Notes: generated by a model not told the origin, from the letters alone. DNA of 64,000 bases from NORP233 sp050186825 (GCA_050186825.1 JBFWYD010000051.1:16910-80909); one strand, 5' to 3'; shown: positions 51,043-60,540, numbered from the stretch's first letter. Made by a program: numbers and translations.

Positions 51043-52191
51043 CTACACCGCCGCGCTCGGCGGCGCCGGCGGCATGATCAGCGGCTCGCTCGCGAGCAGG
51101 CGGCGCAGCTCGGCGGAGACCTCGAGGGACGAGGGGCGCCGCTCGGGGGACTGGGCCATGACCCGGGCCACGAGCTGGTCGAGGGCCTCGGGGGCGTCCG
51201 GGCGGAGGCCGCGCAGGCGGGGGGCCGGGCCGCGGGCGATGGCCTGGATCGTCTTCATGTAGGAGTCGAAGGCGAAGGGGTAGCGGCCGGTGAGCGCGCG
51301 GAAGATCACCGAGCCGAGGGCGTAGACGTCCGAGGCCGGGCCCACCCGGGCCAGCTCCCCGTCGGCCTGCTCGGGCGACATGTAGGCCGGGGTGCCCAGG
51401 AGCTTGCCGAAGCCGAGCTGGGTCAGCTGCGCGTCGTAGCGGGCGGCGTCCTTGGCCAGGCCGAAGTCCGCCAGGACGACCGCGCTCGCCTTGCCCACCA
51501 GGATGTTGCTCGGCTTGATGTCGCGGTGGGTGACGCCGCGGGCGTGCATGGCCGAGCAGGCGTCGGCCACCGTGGCCACCACCTCGAGGCACTTGCGGGG
51601 GGTGAGCCGGCCGGGCCGGATCAGGTCGGCCAGCGACTTGCCGTCGAAGAAGTCGAACACGATGAAGTGCAGGCTGGGCGGGAGCTGCCCGCAGGCCCGC
51701 AGGCGGATCAGGTTCGGGTGTTGGAGCGAGGCGGCCAGGCGGGCCTCCTCCTGGAAGCGGCGCACCACCGGCTCCGAGGAGGCGGCCTGGACCGAGAGGA
51801 CCTTGATCGCGACCCGCTCGCCGCCCGCCCAGGCCTCGTAGAGGATGCCCATCCCGCCGCGGGCGATCTCGCGCTTGAGCTCGAAGCCCGCGACCACGTG
51901 GCCCACGTCAACGGGCGAGGCCGCGCGGGTGACCGCCGTCAGCTCCGACCACGTGTCGCTGCCGATCAGGTTCTGCTGGCCGGTGGAGACGTCGCGGATC
52001 TGCTTGAGGATCGCCACGACGTGGTCCGAGGCCATCAGCCGGTCGCGGATGATCACCTGCGCCACCCGCACCGGGCGCCCGGCGCGATCCCCCTCCTCGA
52101 GGCTGCGCAGGCAGTGCTCCGCCGCGGCAGGGGCCAGGAGCCCCTTGTTCTGGGCGTGCTGCAGGAAGCGGATGTCTTCCGGGTGCGGCAT
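51043..52191 (-). CDS. Ser/Thr protein kinase with N-terminal helical extension
   Basis: The 382-aa protein has an ~98-residue helical N-terminal region (PEDIRFLQHAQNKGLLAPAA, then AEHCLRSLEE and VAQVIIRDRLMASDHVVAIL), followed by a complete kinase domain: glycine loop IARGGMGILYEA, Lys in RVAIKVLS, catalytic loop THRDIKPSNIL, metal site LADFGLAKD, GTPAYMSPEQ and ASDVYALGSVIF. The C-terminal tail ends MPPAPPSAAV. No transmembrane segment is seen. The N-terminal region resembles FrzS/PilB-type small helical modules that I cannot name with confidence. The ATG start is at 52189-52191. It is convergent with arfB and stands alone. Confidence 0.92.
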   Translation of the reverse strand: MPHPEDIRFLQHAQNKGLLAPAAAEHCLRSLEEGDRAGRPVRVAQVIIRDRLMASDHVVAILKQIRDVSTGQQNLIGSDTWSELTAVTRAASPVDVGHVVAGFELKREIARGGMGILYEAWAGGERVAIKVLSVQAASSEPVVRRFQEEARLAASLQHPNLIRLRACGQLPPSLHFIVFDFFDGKSLADLIRPGRLTPRKCLEVVATVADACSAMHARGVTHRDIKPSNILVGKASAVVLADFGLAKDAARYDAQLTQLGFGKLLGTPAYMSPEQADGELARVGPASDVYALGSVIFRALTGRYPFAFDSYMKTIQAIARGPAPRLRGLRPDAPEALDQLVARVMAQSPERRPSSLEVSAELRRLLASEPLIMPPAPPSAAV

Positions 52192-52277
52192 CTGGGCTCA
52201 ACCTACGCCCGAGCCGCCGAACTGCAACGGGCCTCCGCCCCCGGAGACCGGGAGGTCTGCCGACCGAAGGACGCGTA

Positions 52278-52293
52278 GCCCGCGTCAGCGGGC
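52278..52293 (-). terminator. Hairpin with GTCA loop after the small Cys-rich gene
   Basis: GCCCGC-GTCA-GCGGGC is a perfect 6-bp stem with a four-base loop. It lies 29 bp after the stop of the 76-aa gene on the minus strand. It has no T-run but is well placed for a terminator. The GTCA loop is the same as in the minisatellite hairpins and in the hairpin at 63904. Confidence 0.45.
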
Positions 52294-52321
52294 GGAGCCA
52301 AGAGACCGGCTGCGCGGCGGC

Positions 52322-52552
52322 TCAGACCGCGACGAGTCGGCTGCTGTCGGGCGAACAGAGGAGCGGCGGCTGCTCGGCGCTCTCATCGAGCAGGAGCGCC
52401 CGACGCCACTCGCGCTGCGTCCAGGCCTCGGTGATCCCGCACACCTCGCAGCGCACGACCCAGCGGTAGTCCGCGCCGTAGTCGTGGATGCGCATCCGGG
52501 TGTGCCCGCACAGCGAGCTGCGCCCGCCGCGCTCCTTCTTCAGCTGATCCAT
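52322..52552 (-). CDS. Small Cys/His-containing protein, 76 aa
   Basis: From ATG 52550-52552 the product (MDQLKKERGGRSSL) contains CGHTRMRI, then about 15 residues, then CEVCG, so three Cys and a His are placed like a small zinc ribbon, plus two Trp (EAWTQREWRRA). The frame continues 27 codons upstream without a start of better quality. The C-terminus is acidic to neutral (SAEQPPLLCSPDSSRLVAV). Codon use is like that of the neighbours, which supports a real gene, but no family is recognised. It may be a nucleic-acid- or metal-binding accessory. Confidence 0.55.
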   Translation of the reverse strand: MDQLKKERGGRSSLCGHTRMRIHDYGADYRWVVRCEVCGITEAWTQREWRRALLLDESAEQPPLLCSPDSSRLVAV

Positions 52553-52769
52553 CTCGACCGACCCCGTGTTCTGTGGCGCGGGCGCCGTGGCGCGCACGCC
52601 GAAGGGGCGGAGTCTAGCGGCCTGGTCGGACAAGGCGAGCCTTTTGTCGAGGGGTCCGAGGCCGAGGCCGATGCGCTGGCACGAGGCCTTCCCCCGGGCT
52701 CGGTTTAGCCTGGTGGGCCCACCGCCCGGCCGCTGCGCGCGCGGCCGAGCCAGCCGCCAGGAGGACGCC

Positions 52770-55700
52770 TTGTCTCAGCGCCCCGCAGGACGCCGCCGCC
52801 CCGGGCTCGCCCGCGCGCTCGCCGCGGCCGGGCTGCTGGCCGCCCTCGCGCTGCCGCTCGCCGCCCAGGAGCAGCCGTCGCCCACGCCCACGCCCACGCC
52901 GCCCGCGCCGTCGCCGTCGCCGTCGCCCTCTCCCTCTCCCTCGCCCACGCCCGCGCCGGCGCCTTCCCCCACGCCGCCCGCCCCGCCGCCCGAGAAGCTG
53001 ATCACGGTCGCCGAGGTCACCTCGCGCCTGGCCGCGCTCGAGAAGAGCCAGCTCGAGCCGGGGGAGAAGACCCTCGCGATCCGGCTCTACCAGGAGTCGC
53101 TGACCGACCTCAAGCGCGCCGAGGACGCGGCGGCGCACGCGGTCGAGGCCAAGCGCAGCGGCGCCACGGCCGCCTCGGAGCTCGAGGAGCTGCGGGCCCG
53201 CCCGGCCGCGGGCGAGGTCGCGATCCAGGTCCCGCCCCAGGCGACCCTCTCGGACGTCGAGAACCTGGCCGACCGCGCCCAGAAGGAGCTCCAGGCGCGC
53301 CGGGCGGAGGTCGAGCGGCTCTCGCGCGAGGCGGCGCACCGTACGGCGCGCACGGCCGAGCTCAACCAGCAGCTCGTCTCGCTCGAGCAGGAGCTGACCC
53401 AGCTCCAGGCCACCCCCTCCACCCCCGCGATCGGACCGCTGGACGAGGCGCGCTCGGTGGCCCGCGAGGCGCGCCTGCGCGCGCTCGAGGCCGAGCGCGA
53501 GTCGGCCACGGCCGAGCTCGCCAGCTACGCCGCGCGCCGCGACCTGCTCCCGGCCAAGGTCGACGCTGCGCGCCGCGAGGAGTCGCGCAGCGAGAAGGCC
53601 TACACCCTGTGGCGCGACGAGGTCGCGCGCCGGCGCCAGGCGGAGGCCGAGCGCGAGGCGCGCGAGGCGCGCCGGCTCCAGCAGGAGGCCGCGCGCCAGG
53701 CTCCGCAGGTGCTCGCGCTGGCGGAGAAGACCACCCGCCTGACCACGCTACGCACCGGGCTGAACGCGGAGCTGGTCCAGGCGGGCACCGACCTGGCCGC
53801 GGCGCGCAAGCAGCTCGACGGGCTGCGCTCCAGCTTCCGCACCATGCGGCGCAAGGTGGACGCGGCCGGGCTGACCCGCGCCATGGGCCTGTTGCTGCGC
53901 AGCAAGCTCCAGCAGCTCCCCGACCTCGACGCGCTCGAGCGCGCGGCCACGCTCCGCCAGAAGCAGATCTCGGACATCCAGTACCAGCTCATCACCCGCG
54001 AGGAGGAGCGGTCCGCCCTGCTCGACCCCGAGGAGGAGCTGCGCGCGCTGCTGAGCGCGATCCGCCTCGAGCGGCCCGAGCTCGACCACGACGAGGTCGA
54101 GCGGGTCACGCGCGAGCTCCTGGTCCGCCGCCAGCGCACCCTGGACTCGCTGGTCAACGACACGGCCGACCTCTTCTCGCGCCTGGTCGAGCTCGACGCG
54201 GTCATGGCGCAGGTCCAGGCCGCCGCCACCGACTACCGGGCCTACGTCGAGGAGCGCATCCTCTGGGTCCGCAGCGTCACCGGCAGCGCGATCCCCTCGC
54301 TCCCCCACGCCGCCGAGGCGCTGAGCTGGCTGCTGGCCTCGCCGCGCTGGCCCCAGGACCTGCGCCGGACGGCCGAGTTCGTGGCCGCGGAGCGCCAGCT
54401 CGAGGCCACGGGGACGAGCTTCGGGATGCTCCTCCTGTTCGCGCTCTGGCTGGGCGCGGGGCGCGGGCTGAAGCGCCTGGCCGAGACCATGCCGCCGCCC
54501 ACGGCGCGCACGCGCCCCGCCCTCGAGGCCCTGCTGCTCGGCTTCCTGCGCGCGCTCCCGCTCCCGGCGGCCCTCTGGCTGCTCGGCCAGACCCTGTGCC
54601 TGGTCCCCGCCGAGCAGGCCGACGTCGGCCACGCGGTGGGGCTGGGCCTGGCCACCGCCGCCCTGGCCTGGCTCCCGCTCGAGGCCGTGCGCCAGGTGCT
54701 GCGCCCCGGCGGGCTGGCGATCGACCACCTCGGCTGGCGCGAGGAGTCGGTGACCTGGCTGCGCCGCCACCTGGTGTGGCTGACCGCGCTCTCGCTGGTC
54801 TCGACCGTGGTGGTGGTCGCCATGGACGCCCAGCCCAACGGGCAGTGGAACGACTCCCTGGGGCGGATCGCCTTCGTGGCCGGGACCTGCGGGCTGGCGG
54901 CCTTCTGCGCGCTCGCGCTCCGGCCCGCCGGCAGCGTGCTCGGGGCCTACCTCGAGGGCCACCGCGAGGGCTTCCTGTTCCGCTTCCGCTTCCTCTGGTA
55001 CTCGCTGGCCGTCGGGCTGCCGCTGGTGCTCGTGGCCATGGCCATGCGCGGCTACTACTACACCTCGACCGCGCTCCTGGGCCGCGTCACCAGCACGCTG
55101 GCCCTGGTCCTGGTCCTGCTGCTGGCCTCGGCGATCCTGCGCGTGTGGCTGGACTCGGCCCGCGCGCGCCGGCAGCAGGCCCAGGAGGAGGAGGCGCGCG
55201 AGCGCGAGGCCAAGCTGCGCGGCTCCGCGCTCGAGGCCTACGTCGCCGAGGAGGAGCCGGAGGAGCTCGAGGAGGGCGAGATCGAGCAGCAGGTCGGCCA
55301 GCTGTTCCGCGCGGCCGTGGGCGTGACGCTCCTGCTCGGCCTGTGGGGGGTGTGGGCGGACGTGCTCCCGGCGCTCAAGCGCCTGGAGCGGATCCAGGTC
55401 TGGCCCCAGCTCAAGGTCCTGGGCGCCGAGGCGGGCGAGCGCAGCTACCCTGCGCTCGAGGGGCCGGCGCTGGGCAGCGCGCCGGCCCCGGCCCAGCCGA
55501 CGGCGACGGAGGGCAAGAAGAACGGGGAGCCGGAGGCCGCTCCCAAGGCCGAGGTCACCGGCTCCGAGGCCCCGACCCCGGCCCAGGTGCTCCCGGCGCG
55601 GGTCACGCTGGCCGACGTGTGCTTGGGGCTCCTGCTCGTGTTCCTGACGGTGGTCGCGACCCGCAGCCTGCCGGCCCTGCTCGAGCTGGTGCTGCTCCAG

Positions 55701-56627
55701 CGCCTGCCGCTCGACGCGGGCGCGCGCTACGCGTTCACCTCGGTGGCCCGCTACGTGATCATCTTCCTGGGCCTGAGCGTGGCCCTGGGCACGGTGGGGA
55801 TCGGCTGGTCGAACCTGCAGTGGCTCGCGGCCGCCCTGACCTTCGGGCTCGGCTTCGGCCTCCAGGAGATCTTCGCCAACTTCGTCTCGGGCCTGATCAT
55901 CCTGTTCGAGCGCCCGATCCGCGTCGGCGACGTGGTGACCATCGGCTCTGTGACGGGCACCGTCACCCGCCTGCGCATGCGCGCGACCACGATCCGCCAG
56001 ACGGACAACCGCGAGCTGATCGTCCCCAACCGCAACTTCGTCACGGGCGACGTCATCAACTGGTCGCTCTCCGACCCCTCGATCCGGATCGAGGTCGAGG
56101 TCGGCGTCGCCTACGGGAGCGACACGGCCCTGGTGCGACGCACGCTGGTGGCCACGGCCCGGCGCGAGCCGCTGGTCCTGCGCCGCCCCCGGCCGCGCGC
56201 CATGTTCGTGGCCTTCGGCGCCAGCTCCCTCGACTTCAAGCTCCAGGTGTGGATCGCGCACCCGCTCCAGCGCTTCGACATCCTCGACCGCCTGCACCAC
56301 GGGATCGCCCGGTCCTGCGCCGAGGAGGGGATCGAGATCGCCTTCCCGCAGCAGGACCTCCATGTCCGCTCGCTCGGCCCGCTGGAGGCGGTCGCGCGCG
56401 AGGCCCTCGGCGTGGCGCGCGAGGGCGTGCAGGCCCGGCTGACCCTGGCCGAGCGCGTGGCGCGCCCCGTCGCGGCCGAGGAGGACGAGGACGACGACGA
56501 GGGGACGACGGCCCCCTCGGCGGAGGCTGGGTCGGAGGGTGCGGACGCAGGGGCCGTGTCGGAGGGGGCGGAGGCCCCGACCGGTTCGGACGCGGCGCCC
56601 GGCCCGAGCGCTTCCGGGGACGGCTGA
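52770..56627 (+). CDS. Large MscS-family mechanosensitive channel (MscK-like), 1285 aa
   Basis: The start is a TTG at 52770 behind AGGAGG; it gives a signal peptide (RALAAAGLLAALALPLAAQ). A long Pro/Ser/Thr tract follows (residues ~30-75, PSPSPSPSPSP), then a ~400-residue periplasmic coiled-coil region (EKSQLEPGEKTLAIRLYQES to about residue 490), about eight transmembrane helices (residues ~547-850) and an acidic cytoplasmic insert. The conserved MscS core is at ~990-1200: pore helix WLAAALTFGLGFGLQEIFAN, FVSGLIILFERPIRVGDVV, RQTDNRELIVPNRNFVTGD and VINWSLSDPSIRI. The layout is that of MscK/KefA. It opens on membrane tension to release solutes in hypo-osmotic shock. The C-terminal ~60 residues are acidic and low-complexity. 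Confidence 0.93.
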   Translation: MSQRPAGRRRPGLARALAAAGLLAALALPLAAQEQPSPTPTPTPPAPSPSPSPSPSPSPTPAPAPSPTPPAPPPEKLITVAEVTSRLAALEKSQLEPGEKTLAIRLYQESLTDLKRAEDAAAHAVEAKRSGATAASELEELRARPAAGEVAIQVPPQATLSDVENLADRAQKELQARRAEVERLSREAAHRTARTAELNQQLVSLEQELTQLQATPSTPAIGPLDEARSVAREARLRALEAERESATAELASYAARRDLLPAKVDAARREESRSEKAYTLWRDEVARRRQAEAEREAREARRLQQEAARQAPQVLALAEKTTRLTTLRTGLNAELVQAGTDLAAARKQLDGLRSSFRTMRRKVDAAGLTRAMGLLLRSKLQQLPDLDALERAATLRQKQISDIQYQLITREEERSALLDPEEELRALLSAIRLERPELDHDEVERVTRELLVRRQRTLDSLVNDTADLFSRLVELDAVMAQVQAAATDYRAYVEERILWVRSVTGSAIPSLPHAAEALSWLLASPRWPQDLRRTAEFVAAERQLEATGTSFGMLLLFALWLGAGRGLKRLAETMPPPTARTRPALEALLLGFLRALPLPAALWLLGQTLCLVPAEQADVGHAVGLGLATAALAWLPLEAVRQVLRPGGLAIDHLGWREESVTWLRRHLVWLTALSLVSTVVVVAMDAQPNGQWNDSLGRIAFVAGTCGLAAFCALALRPAGSVLGAYLEGHREGFLFRFRFLWYSLAVGLPLVLVAMAMRGYYYTSTALLGRVTSTLALVLVLLLASAILRVWLDSARARRQQAQEEEAREREAKLRGSALEAYVAEEEPEELEEGEIEQQVGQLFRAAVGVTLLLGLWGVWADVLPALKRLERIQVWPQLKVLGAEAGERSYPALEGPALGSAPAPAQPTATEGKKNGEPEAAPKAEVTGSEAPTPAQVLPARVTLADVCLGLLLVFLTVVATRSLPALLELVLLQRLPLDAGARYAFTSVARYVIIFLGLSVALGTVGIGWSNLQWLAAALTFGLGFGLQEIFANFVSGLIILFERPIRVGDVVTIGSVTGTVTRLRMRATTIRQTDNRELIVPNRNFVTGDVINWSLSDPSIRIEVEVGVAYGSDTALVRRTLVATARREPLVLRRPRPRAMFVAFGASSLDFKLQVWIAHPLQRFDILDRLHHGIARSCAEEGIEIAFPQQDLHVRSLGPLEAVAREALGVAREGVQARLTLAERVARPVAAEEDEDDDEGTTAPSAEAGSEGADAGAVSEGAEAPTGSDAAPGPSASGDG

Positions 56628-56697
56628 CAGCAGTCACCGGCCGGTGACCAACTCGGCCGGATGCGCTGAGCTGCGAGCGAGGGCCGGCGCAGACTCG

Positions 56698-56726
56698 TTG
56701 CACAGCACCTGACTCACGACTAGCCT
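56698..56726 (+). promoter_or_regulatory. Sigma-70-like promoter
   Basis: TTGCAC (56698-56703), a 17-nt spacer and TAGCCT (56721-56726) precede the ATG at 56749 by 22 bp. The box spacing is ideal and the -10 follows the TAGNNT style seen elsewhere in the window. Confidence 0.6.
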
Positions 56727-56748
56727 CGCCTCCAAACTCGGACGAAGC

Positions 56749-57285
56749 ATGAACCCTCCCCTGGCCCTCGCCGACACCGAGCTGCGCCTGATCGTGGGCA
56801 CCCCGCGCGCCGCGCGGGGGCCGGGCGGGGCCGCGGGCGACCAGGGTCAGGCGCTGGCCACGGCGCTGGAGCCGCTGATCGCGGTGGACCTGGTGGTCGC
56901 CTGGGTGAGCGACGCGGCGGCGCCTCCCGGCGACGCGGCCTGGGCTGCGCACCTGGTCCCGACGCCCTCGGCGCCGCTGCGCGTCCTCGGCTACAGCCCC
57001 CAGGTCGCCACACCCGCGCGACTGGCTGAGCTCCCTCACGCGATCGGGGCGAGCTGGGAAGACGGCGGGCTGACCGTGGCGCGGGCCTCCGGTCCGTTCA
57101 CGGGGCGGGAGGCGCAGATCCTCGAGTTGATCGCCGCGGGCGTCGGGCCGATGCTCGCGGCGGCGCCCTGCGTCGCCGCTCCCGCGGTCCCGGGCCCGGG
57201 GACGATCCGGCTCGAGGCGAGTGGCGCGGCGGCCGCGCTCGGGAACTCGCGCGCGCCAGGGCGCAGCAGCGGCGCCTTGGCGTAG
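56749..57285 (+). CDS. Hypothetical GAF-like protein, apparently truncated
   Basis: The ATG at 56749 follows a good promoter. Residues 1-~135 look coding and GAF-like: NPPLALADTELRLIVGTPRA, VDLVVAWVSDAAAPPGD, and the closing helix SGPFTGREAQILELIAAGVG, which is how GAF domains in many HTH regulators end. After about residue 140 (near 57170) the frame turns into Ala/Gly/Ser-rich sequence that reads antisense through the start of a minus-strand frame (57036-57437). No output domain follows, so the gene is probably cut short. A complete, stand-alone GAF protein of 178 aa is the alternative. Confidence 0.5.
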   Translation: MNPPLALADTELRLIVGTPRAARGPGGAAGDQGQALATALEPLIAVDLVVAWVSDAAAPPGDAAWAAHLVPTPSAPLRVLGYSPQVATPARLAELPHAIGASWEDGGLTVARASGPFTGREAQILELIAAGVGPMLAAAPCVAAPAVPGPGTIRLEASGAAAALGNSRAPGRSSGALA

Positions 57286-57437
57286 GTGAAGGCGGCCAGC
57301 TCGACCGGGCCCACCAGCCGGCGCAGGGCGGCCAGGGCGGCCTGCATCCGCTCGGCGAAGTCCTCGCCGAGCAGGGGGTCGCGCAGCGCGGCGCAGGCGC
57401 GTCGGACCTCGTCCTCACTCAGCGGCGTGCGGCTCAC
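57036..57437 (-). pseudogene. Apparent 5' gene fragment overlapping the GAF-like gene
   Basis: From GTG 57435-57437 the first ~70 residues look coding (SRTPLSEDEVRRACAALRDP, then FAERMQAALAALRRLVGPVE, LAAFTYAKAPLLRP), similar to N-termini of GAF- or LuxR-type regulators. After about 57230 the sequence becomes Ala/Pro/Ser-rich and reads antisense to the plus-strand GAF-like gene. It may be the start of a gene lost at a junction near 57.2 kb. I would not call it a functional gene. Confidence 0.35.
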
Positions 57438-57550
57438 TGAGGAGTTTGTAGCGGGAGCTGTGCGGATTGCCACACCCTCCTGGGCAGGGCTTCAGGCCGG
57501 CGTCGGCCCGGTCAGGTCAGGGATACGGAGCGGGGGGCTCAGCCACGCGC

Positions 57551-59176
57551 TCAGTCGAGCTCGTCGTCCGAGTCGAGCTCCTCGAGCTCGTCGTCGGACT
57601 CCTCGCCCGACTCCGACTCCGACTCGTCCTCGTCGAGGTCGAGCTCGTCGAGGTCCTCGTCGTCGCCTGGGTCCTCGTCCTCGTAGTCCTCGGCCTCCGC
57701 CTCGCGCTCGATCAGGGCGACGGCCTCGGCGTCGAACTCGAGCTCCTCGAGCATCTTGGCGGTCGTCTCGCGCGAGCGGCTGTTGAGGCGCACGAACTCG
57801 CGATGGGCGGCGACCGCGAAGGGGGCCGCCTCGTCGGGGCGGCCGAGCTCGAGCAGCAGCCCGGCGCGGTTCACGTAGGCGATCGCGACGTGGAGGGGCG
57901 TGCCGCGGCTCTCGAGCAGCTCGCAGGCCTGCTCGCTGTAGCCGAGCGCCAGCTCGCGCTGGCCCTGCTTCTTGAGGATGATCCCGATGTTGTCCTTGAC
58001 GCCCGCGAGCAGGACCGGGTCCGCCTTGGCGTCGAGGTGCTCCTCGGCCCGGCGGAAGTTGCTGAGCGCCTTGTCGTCGTCGCCGAGGTCGTCGTAGACC
58101 GCGCCCAGCGCGTTGTAGCAGCTCGAGATCAGCTCCTCGTCGCGGAGCTGGAAGCCCAGGCCGCGGGCCTCCTCGAGCCGGCCGACCGCGGCCTCGAGCT
58201 CGCCCGTCTCCTTGAGCGCCAGCCCGAGGTTGAACACGTGCTTGGCGTAGTCCTCGGGGAACACGCGGATCCGCTCCAGGCCGCGCTGGTACTCGTCGAT
58301 CGCGCGCTGGGCGTCGCCGAGGCGCAGGTGGACGTTGGCCACGTTCATGCGCGCCTGGACCGCGCCGCGCACCTCGCCCTCGGCGTCGAAGCGCTCGGCG
58401 GCCTCCTCGTAGGCGGCGATCGCCTCGTCCCACTCGCCGGTCTCGACGCGCGCGTAGCCGACCGAGAGCAGCGCCTTGGCTTGCTCGTGGCGGCGCCCCG
58501 CCTCGCCGTGGACCCGGGCCACCTCGAGCAGGGACTCCACCTGGCGGTCCGTGTCGCCCGCCTCGCGCGCGGCGCCGGCCACGACCTCGTGGGGCTCGAC
58601 GAAGCCCGGGTCGAGGCGAATCGCGGCCGCGACCTCGTCCTCGAAGCGCTGCTCGTCGCCCTGGTCCCAGGCCTGGCGCGCGCGGACCACGGCCAGGTAG
58701 GCGTCGAGGGACTCGGTGGTGCGCGCCCCGCGCAGCCGGCCGCGCACGTGCTCGCCGGTGGCGCCCGGGACGTGCTGGATCAGGCGCACCACCGCGTCGT
58801 CGATCACCTCCTGGAAGTCGGCCTCGGGCCCGCGCGCGGACACGCTGCGGGTGGTGGCGCCCTCGCGGCAGGGGGTGACCTCGAGCTGCAAGGAGAGCTT
58901 CTGGTCCGCGCGCTCGAAGCGCCCCTGGACCAGGTGCGTGGCGCCGGTCTGGGTGGCCAGCCACTCGCGCTTGCTCTCGGGCAGCGCGTCCTCGCCGGGC
59001 TCGATCCCCAGGCTCTCGCAGGCGTGGGTGGCCGCGTCGAGGGGGACCACCCGCCGGCCGGTGGCCTCCAGGCGGCGGCGCAGGGTGCGCGCCAGCGAGT
59101 CCCCGAGCCAACCGTCGAGCTCGCCGCCCCCGGGGCGGACCAGCGGCAGGATCAGGACCAGCGGGTCGTCGTTCAC
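57551..59176 (-). CDS. TPR protein with FlgO-like N-terminal domain and acidic tail, 541 aa
   Basis: The GTG at 59174-59176 is chosen; a TAGACT box (59185-59190) stands 8 bp before it, suggesting a leaderless message, and the 27-codon upstream extension is not coding-like. Residues 1-~150 (DPLVLILPLVRPGGGELDGW, then LVQGRFERADQKLSLQLEV) resemble the alpha/beta domain in FlgO-type and adenylate-cyclase-associated TPR proteins. Residues ~165-470 hold about eight TPR units (AWDQGDEQRFEDEVAAAIRL; NALGAVYDDLGDDDKALSNF; KDNIGIILKKQGQRELALGY). The last ~45 residues are almost all Asp, Glu and Ser, and a non-structural tail is likely. It is probably a cytoplasmic interaction scaffold. It is divergent from the adenosine deaminase gene. 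Confidence 0.87.
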   Translation of the reverse strand: MNDDPLVLILPLVRPGGGELDGWLGDSLARTLRRRLEATGRRVVPLDAATHACESLGIEPGEDALPESKREWLATQTGATHLVQGRFERADQKLSLQLEVTPCREGATTRSVSARGPEADFQEVIDDAVVRLIQHVPGATGEHVRGRLRGARTTESLDAYLAVVRARQAWDQGDEQRFEDEVAAAIRLDPGFVEPHEVVAGAAREAGDTDRQVESLLEVARVHGEAGRRHEQAKALLSVGYARVETGEWDEAIAAYEEAAERFDAEGEVRGAVQARMNVANVHLRLGDAQRAIDEYQRGLERIRVFPEDYAKHVFNLGLALKETGELEAAVGRLEEARGLGFQLRDEELISSCYNALGAVYDDLGDDDKALSNFRRAEEHLDAKADPVLLAGVKDNIGIILKKQGQRELALGYSEQACELLESRGTPLHVAIAYVNRAGLLLELGRPDEAAPFAVAAHREFVRLNSRSRETTAKMLEELEFDAEAVALIEREAEAEDYEDEDPGDDEDLDELDLDEDESESESGEESDDELEELDSDDELD

Positions 59177-59280
59177 GGGGGAGGAGTCTACCCAGGCGCC
59201 GGGGCCCTCGCCCGGGCCGCGCCGCCCCTTCCAATTCCGTGGCAGGCAGGGTGTCATCCGTGGCCCAGCCAGGAGCGCGT

Positions 59281-60540
59281 GTGCCCGAGATCGAAGAAGA
59301 CCTGCCCAAGATCAACGACCTGAGCGAGCTCGACGCCGCCGCCCGCGAGGAGCTGTTCCGCGCGCTCCCCAAGACCGACCTCCACTGCCACCTCGACGGC
59401 AGCCTGCGCGTGGAGACCGTGGCCGAGCTGGCGCAGGACCCCAAGGTCCGGGCCCTGGCCGAGAAGCTCGGCTACTCGCTCCCGCAGGTGACCGACCCCG
59501 CGGCCCTGCGGCGGATGCTCTGCCCCGGGCTCCAGTGCTCGAGCCTCGAGGAGTACCTGCTCCCCTTCGACGTGATCTGCGGCGTGCTCCAGACGCCCGA
59601 GACCCTCGAGCGCGCAGCCTACGAGCTGGCCATCGACTGCCTGGCCGAGAACGTGTGGTACCTCGAGGTGCGCTTCGCGCCCCAGCGCCACATCCACCCC
59701 GACCTGCCCGGGGTCGAGGTGCTGCGCGCGGTGGACCGCGGCCTGGCCCGCGCCGAGGCCGAGACCAACAAGCGCGTGCGCGCCGGGATCCTGGTGTGCG
59801 CGATGCGCAACTACCACGAGAGCATCAGCCACTACCACCGCAGCGTGCGGGCCCTGTTCCCCTACGCGAGCGAGCGCGAGCTGGGCAGCCTGTGCTCGCT
59901 GGCCGCCGCGCGCCTGGCCGTGGACGCCAAGCGCCATGGGGTCACGCGCGTGGTCGGCTTCGACCTCGCGGGCGCCGAGGCCAACTACCCGCCCAGCCAC
60001 CACCGCGACGCCTTCCACCACTGCATCGACCACTTCCTGAACATCACCGTGCACGCGGGCGAGGGCTACGGGCCGGAGTCGATCCAGGAGGCGGTGACCT
60101 ACCTCAACGCCCAGCGCGTGGGCCACGGGACGCGGGTGCTCGAGCAGGGCCCCGAGCTGCTCGAGTACCTGCGCGACCGGCGCGTGGCGGTCGAGGTGTG
60201 CCTGACCAGCAACCTCCAGACGAAGGCGATCGCCTCGCTCGAGCAGCACCCCTTCCGCAAGATGCTCGAGCAAGAGGTGCGCGCGCCGCTCTGCACCGAC
60301 AACCGGATGGTCAGCGACGTGACGCTCACCGACGAGTACCGCCTGGCCTGGGAGCACTTCCGGCTCACGCCGCGCGAGATCCGCAACACCGTGCTCTACG
60401 GCTTCAAGGCCGCCTTCGTCCCCTACCAGGAGCGGCGCGAGCTGCTGCTCGCGGCCAAGGCCCGCCTGCGCGAGCTCGGCCTCGGGGGCGGCTGGACCCG
60501 CGGCCAGGACCTGGCCCTGGAGCGCTGGCGCGCCTCCTGA
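59281..60540 (+). CDS. add: Adenosine deaminase family protein
   Basis: The GTG at 59281 is preferred because AGGAG stands five bases upstream; earlier in-frame GTGs (59239, 59251, 59260) lack one. The 419-aa protein has the adenosine/AMP deaminase metal and catalytic motifs: KTDLHCHLDGSLRVETV (zinc His pair), VHAGEGYGPESIQEA (His and catalytic Glu), RVGHGTRVLEQGPELLEYL, CLTSNLQTKAI and LCTDNRMVSDVTLTDEY (zinc Asp in TDN). It is longer than the common ~340 aa by an N-terminal extension and insertions between residues 60 and 90. It should deaminate adenosine or a related purine to the inosine form in nucleoside salvage; subfamily members differ in substrate. Confidence 0.88.
   Translation: MPEIEEDLPKINDLSELDAAAREELFRALPKTDLHCHLDGSLRVETVAELAQDPKVRALAEKLGYSLPQVTDPAALRRMLCPGLQCSSLEEYLLPFDVICGVLQTPETLERAAYELAIDCLAENVWYLEVRFAPQRHIHPDLPGVEVLRAVDRGLARAEAETNKRVRAGILVCAMRNYHESISHYHRSVRALFPYASERELGSLCSLAAARLAVDAKRHGVTRVVGFDLAGAEANYPPSHHRDAFHHCIDHFLNITVHAGEGYGPESIQEAVTYLNAQRVGHGTRVLEQGPELLEYLRDRRVAVEVCLTSNLQTKAIASLEQHPFRKMLEQEVRAPLCTDNRMVSDVTLTDEYRLAWEHFRLTPREIRNTVLYGFKAAFVPYQERRELLLAAKARLRELGLGGGWTRGQDLALERWRAS

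Noticed and set aside
53748..56363. An 871-codon minus-strand frame antisense to the MscS-like gene
   Set aside because: Composition is His/Gln/Gly/Arg-rich with no domain; the plus strand has full MscS motifs.
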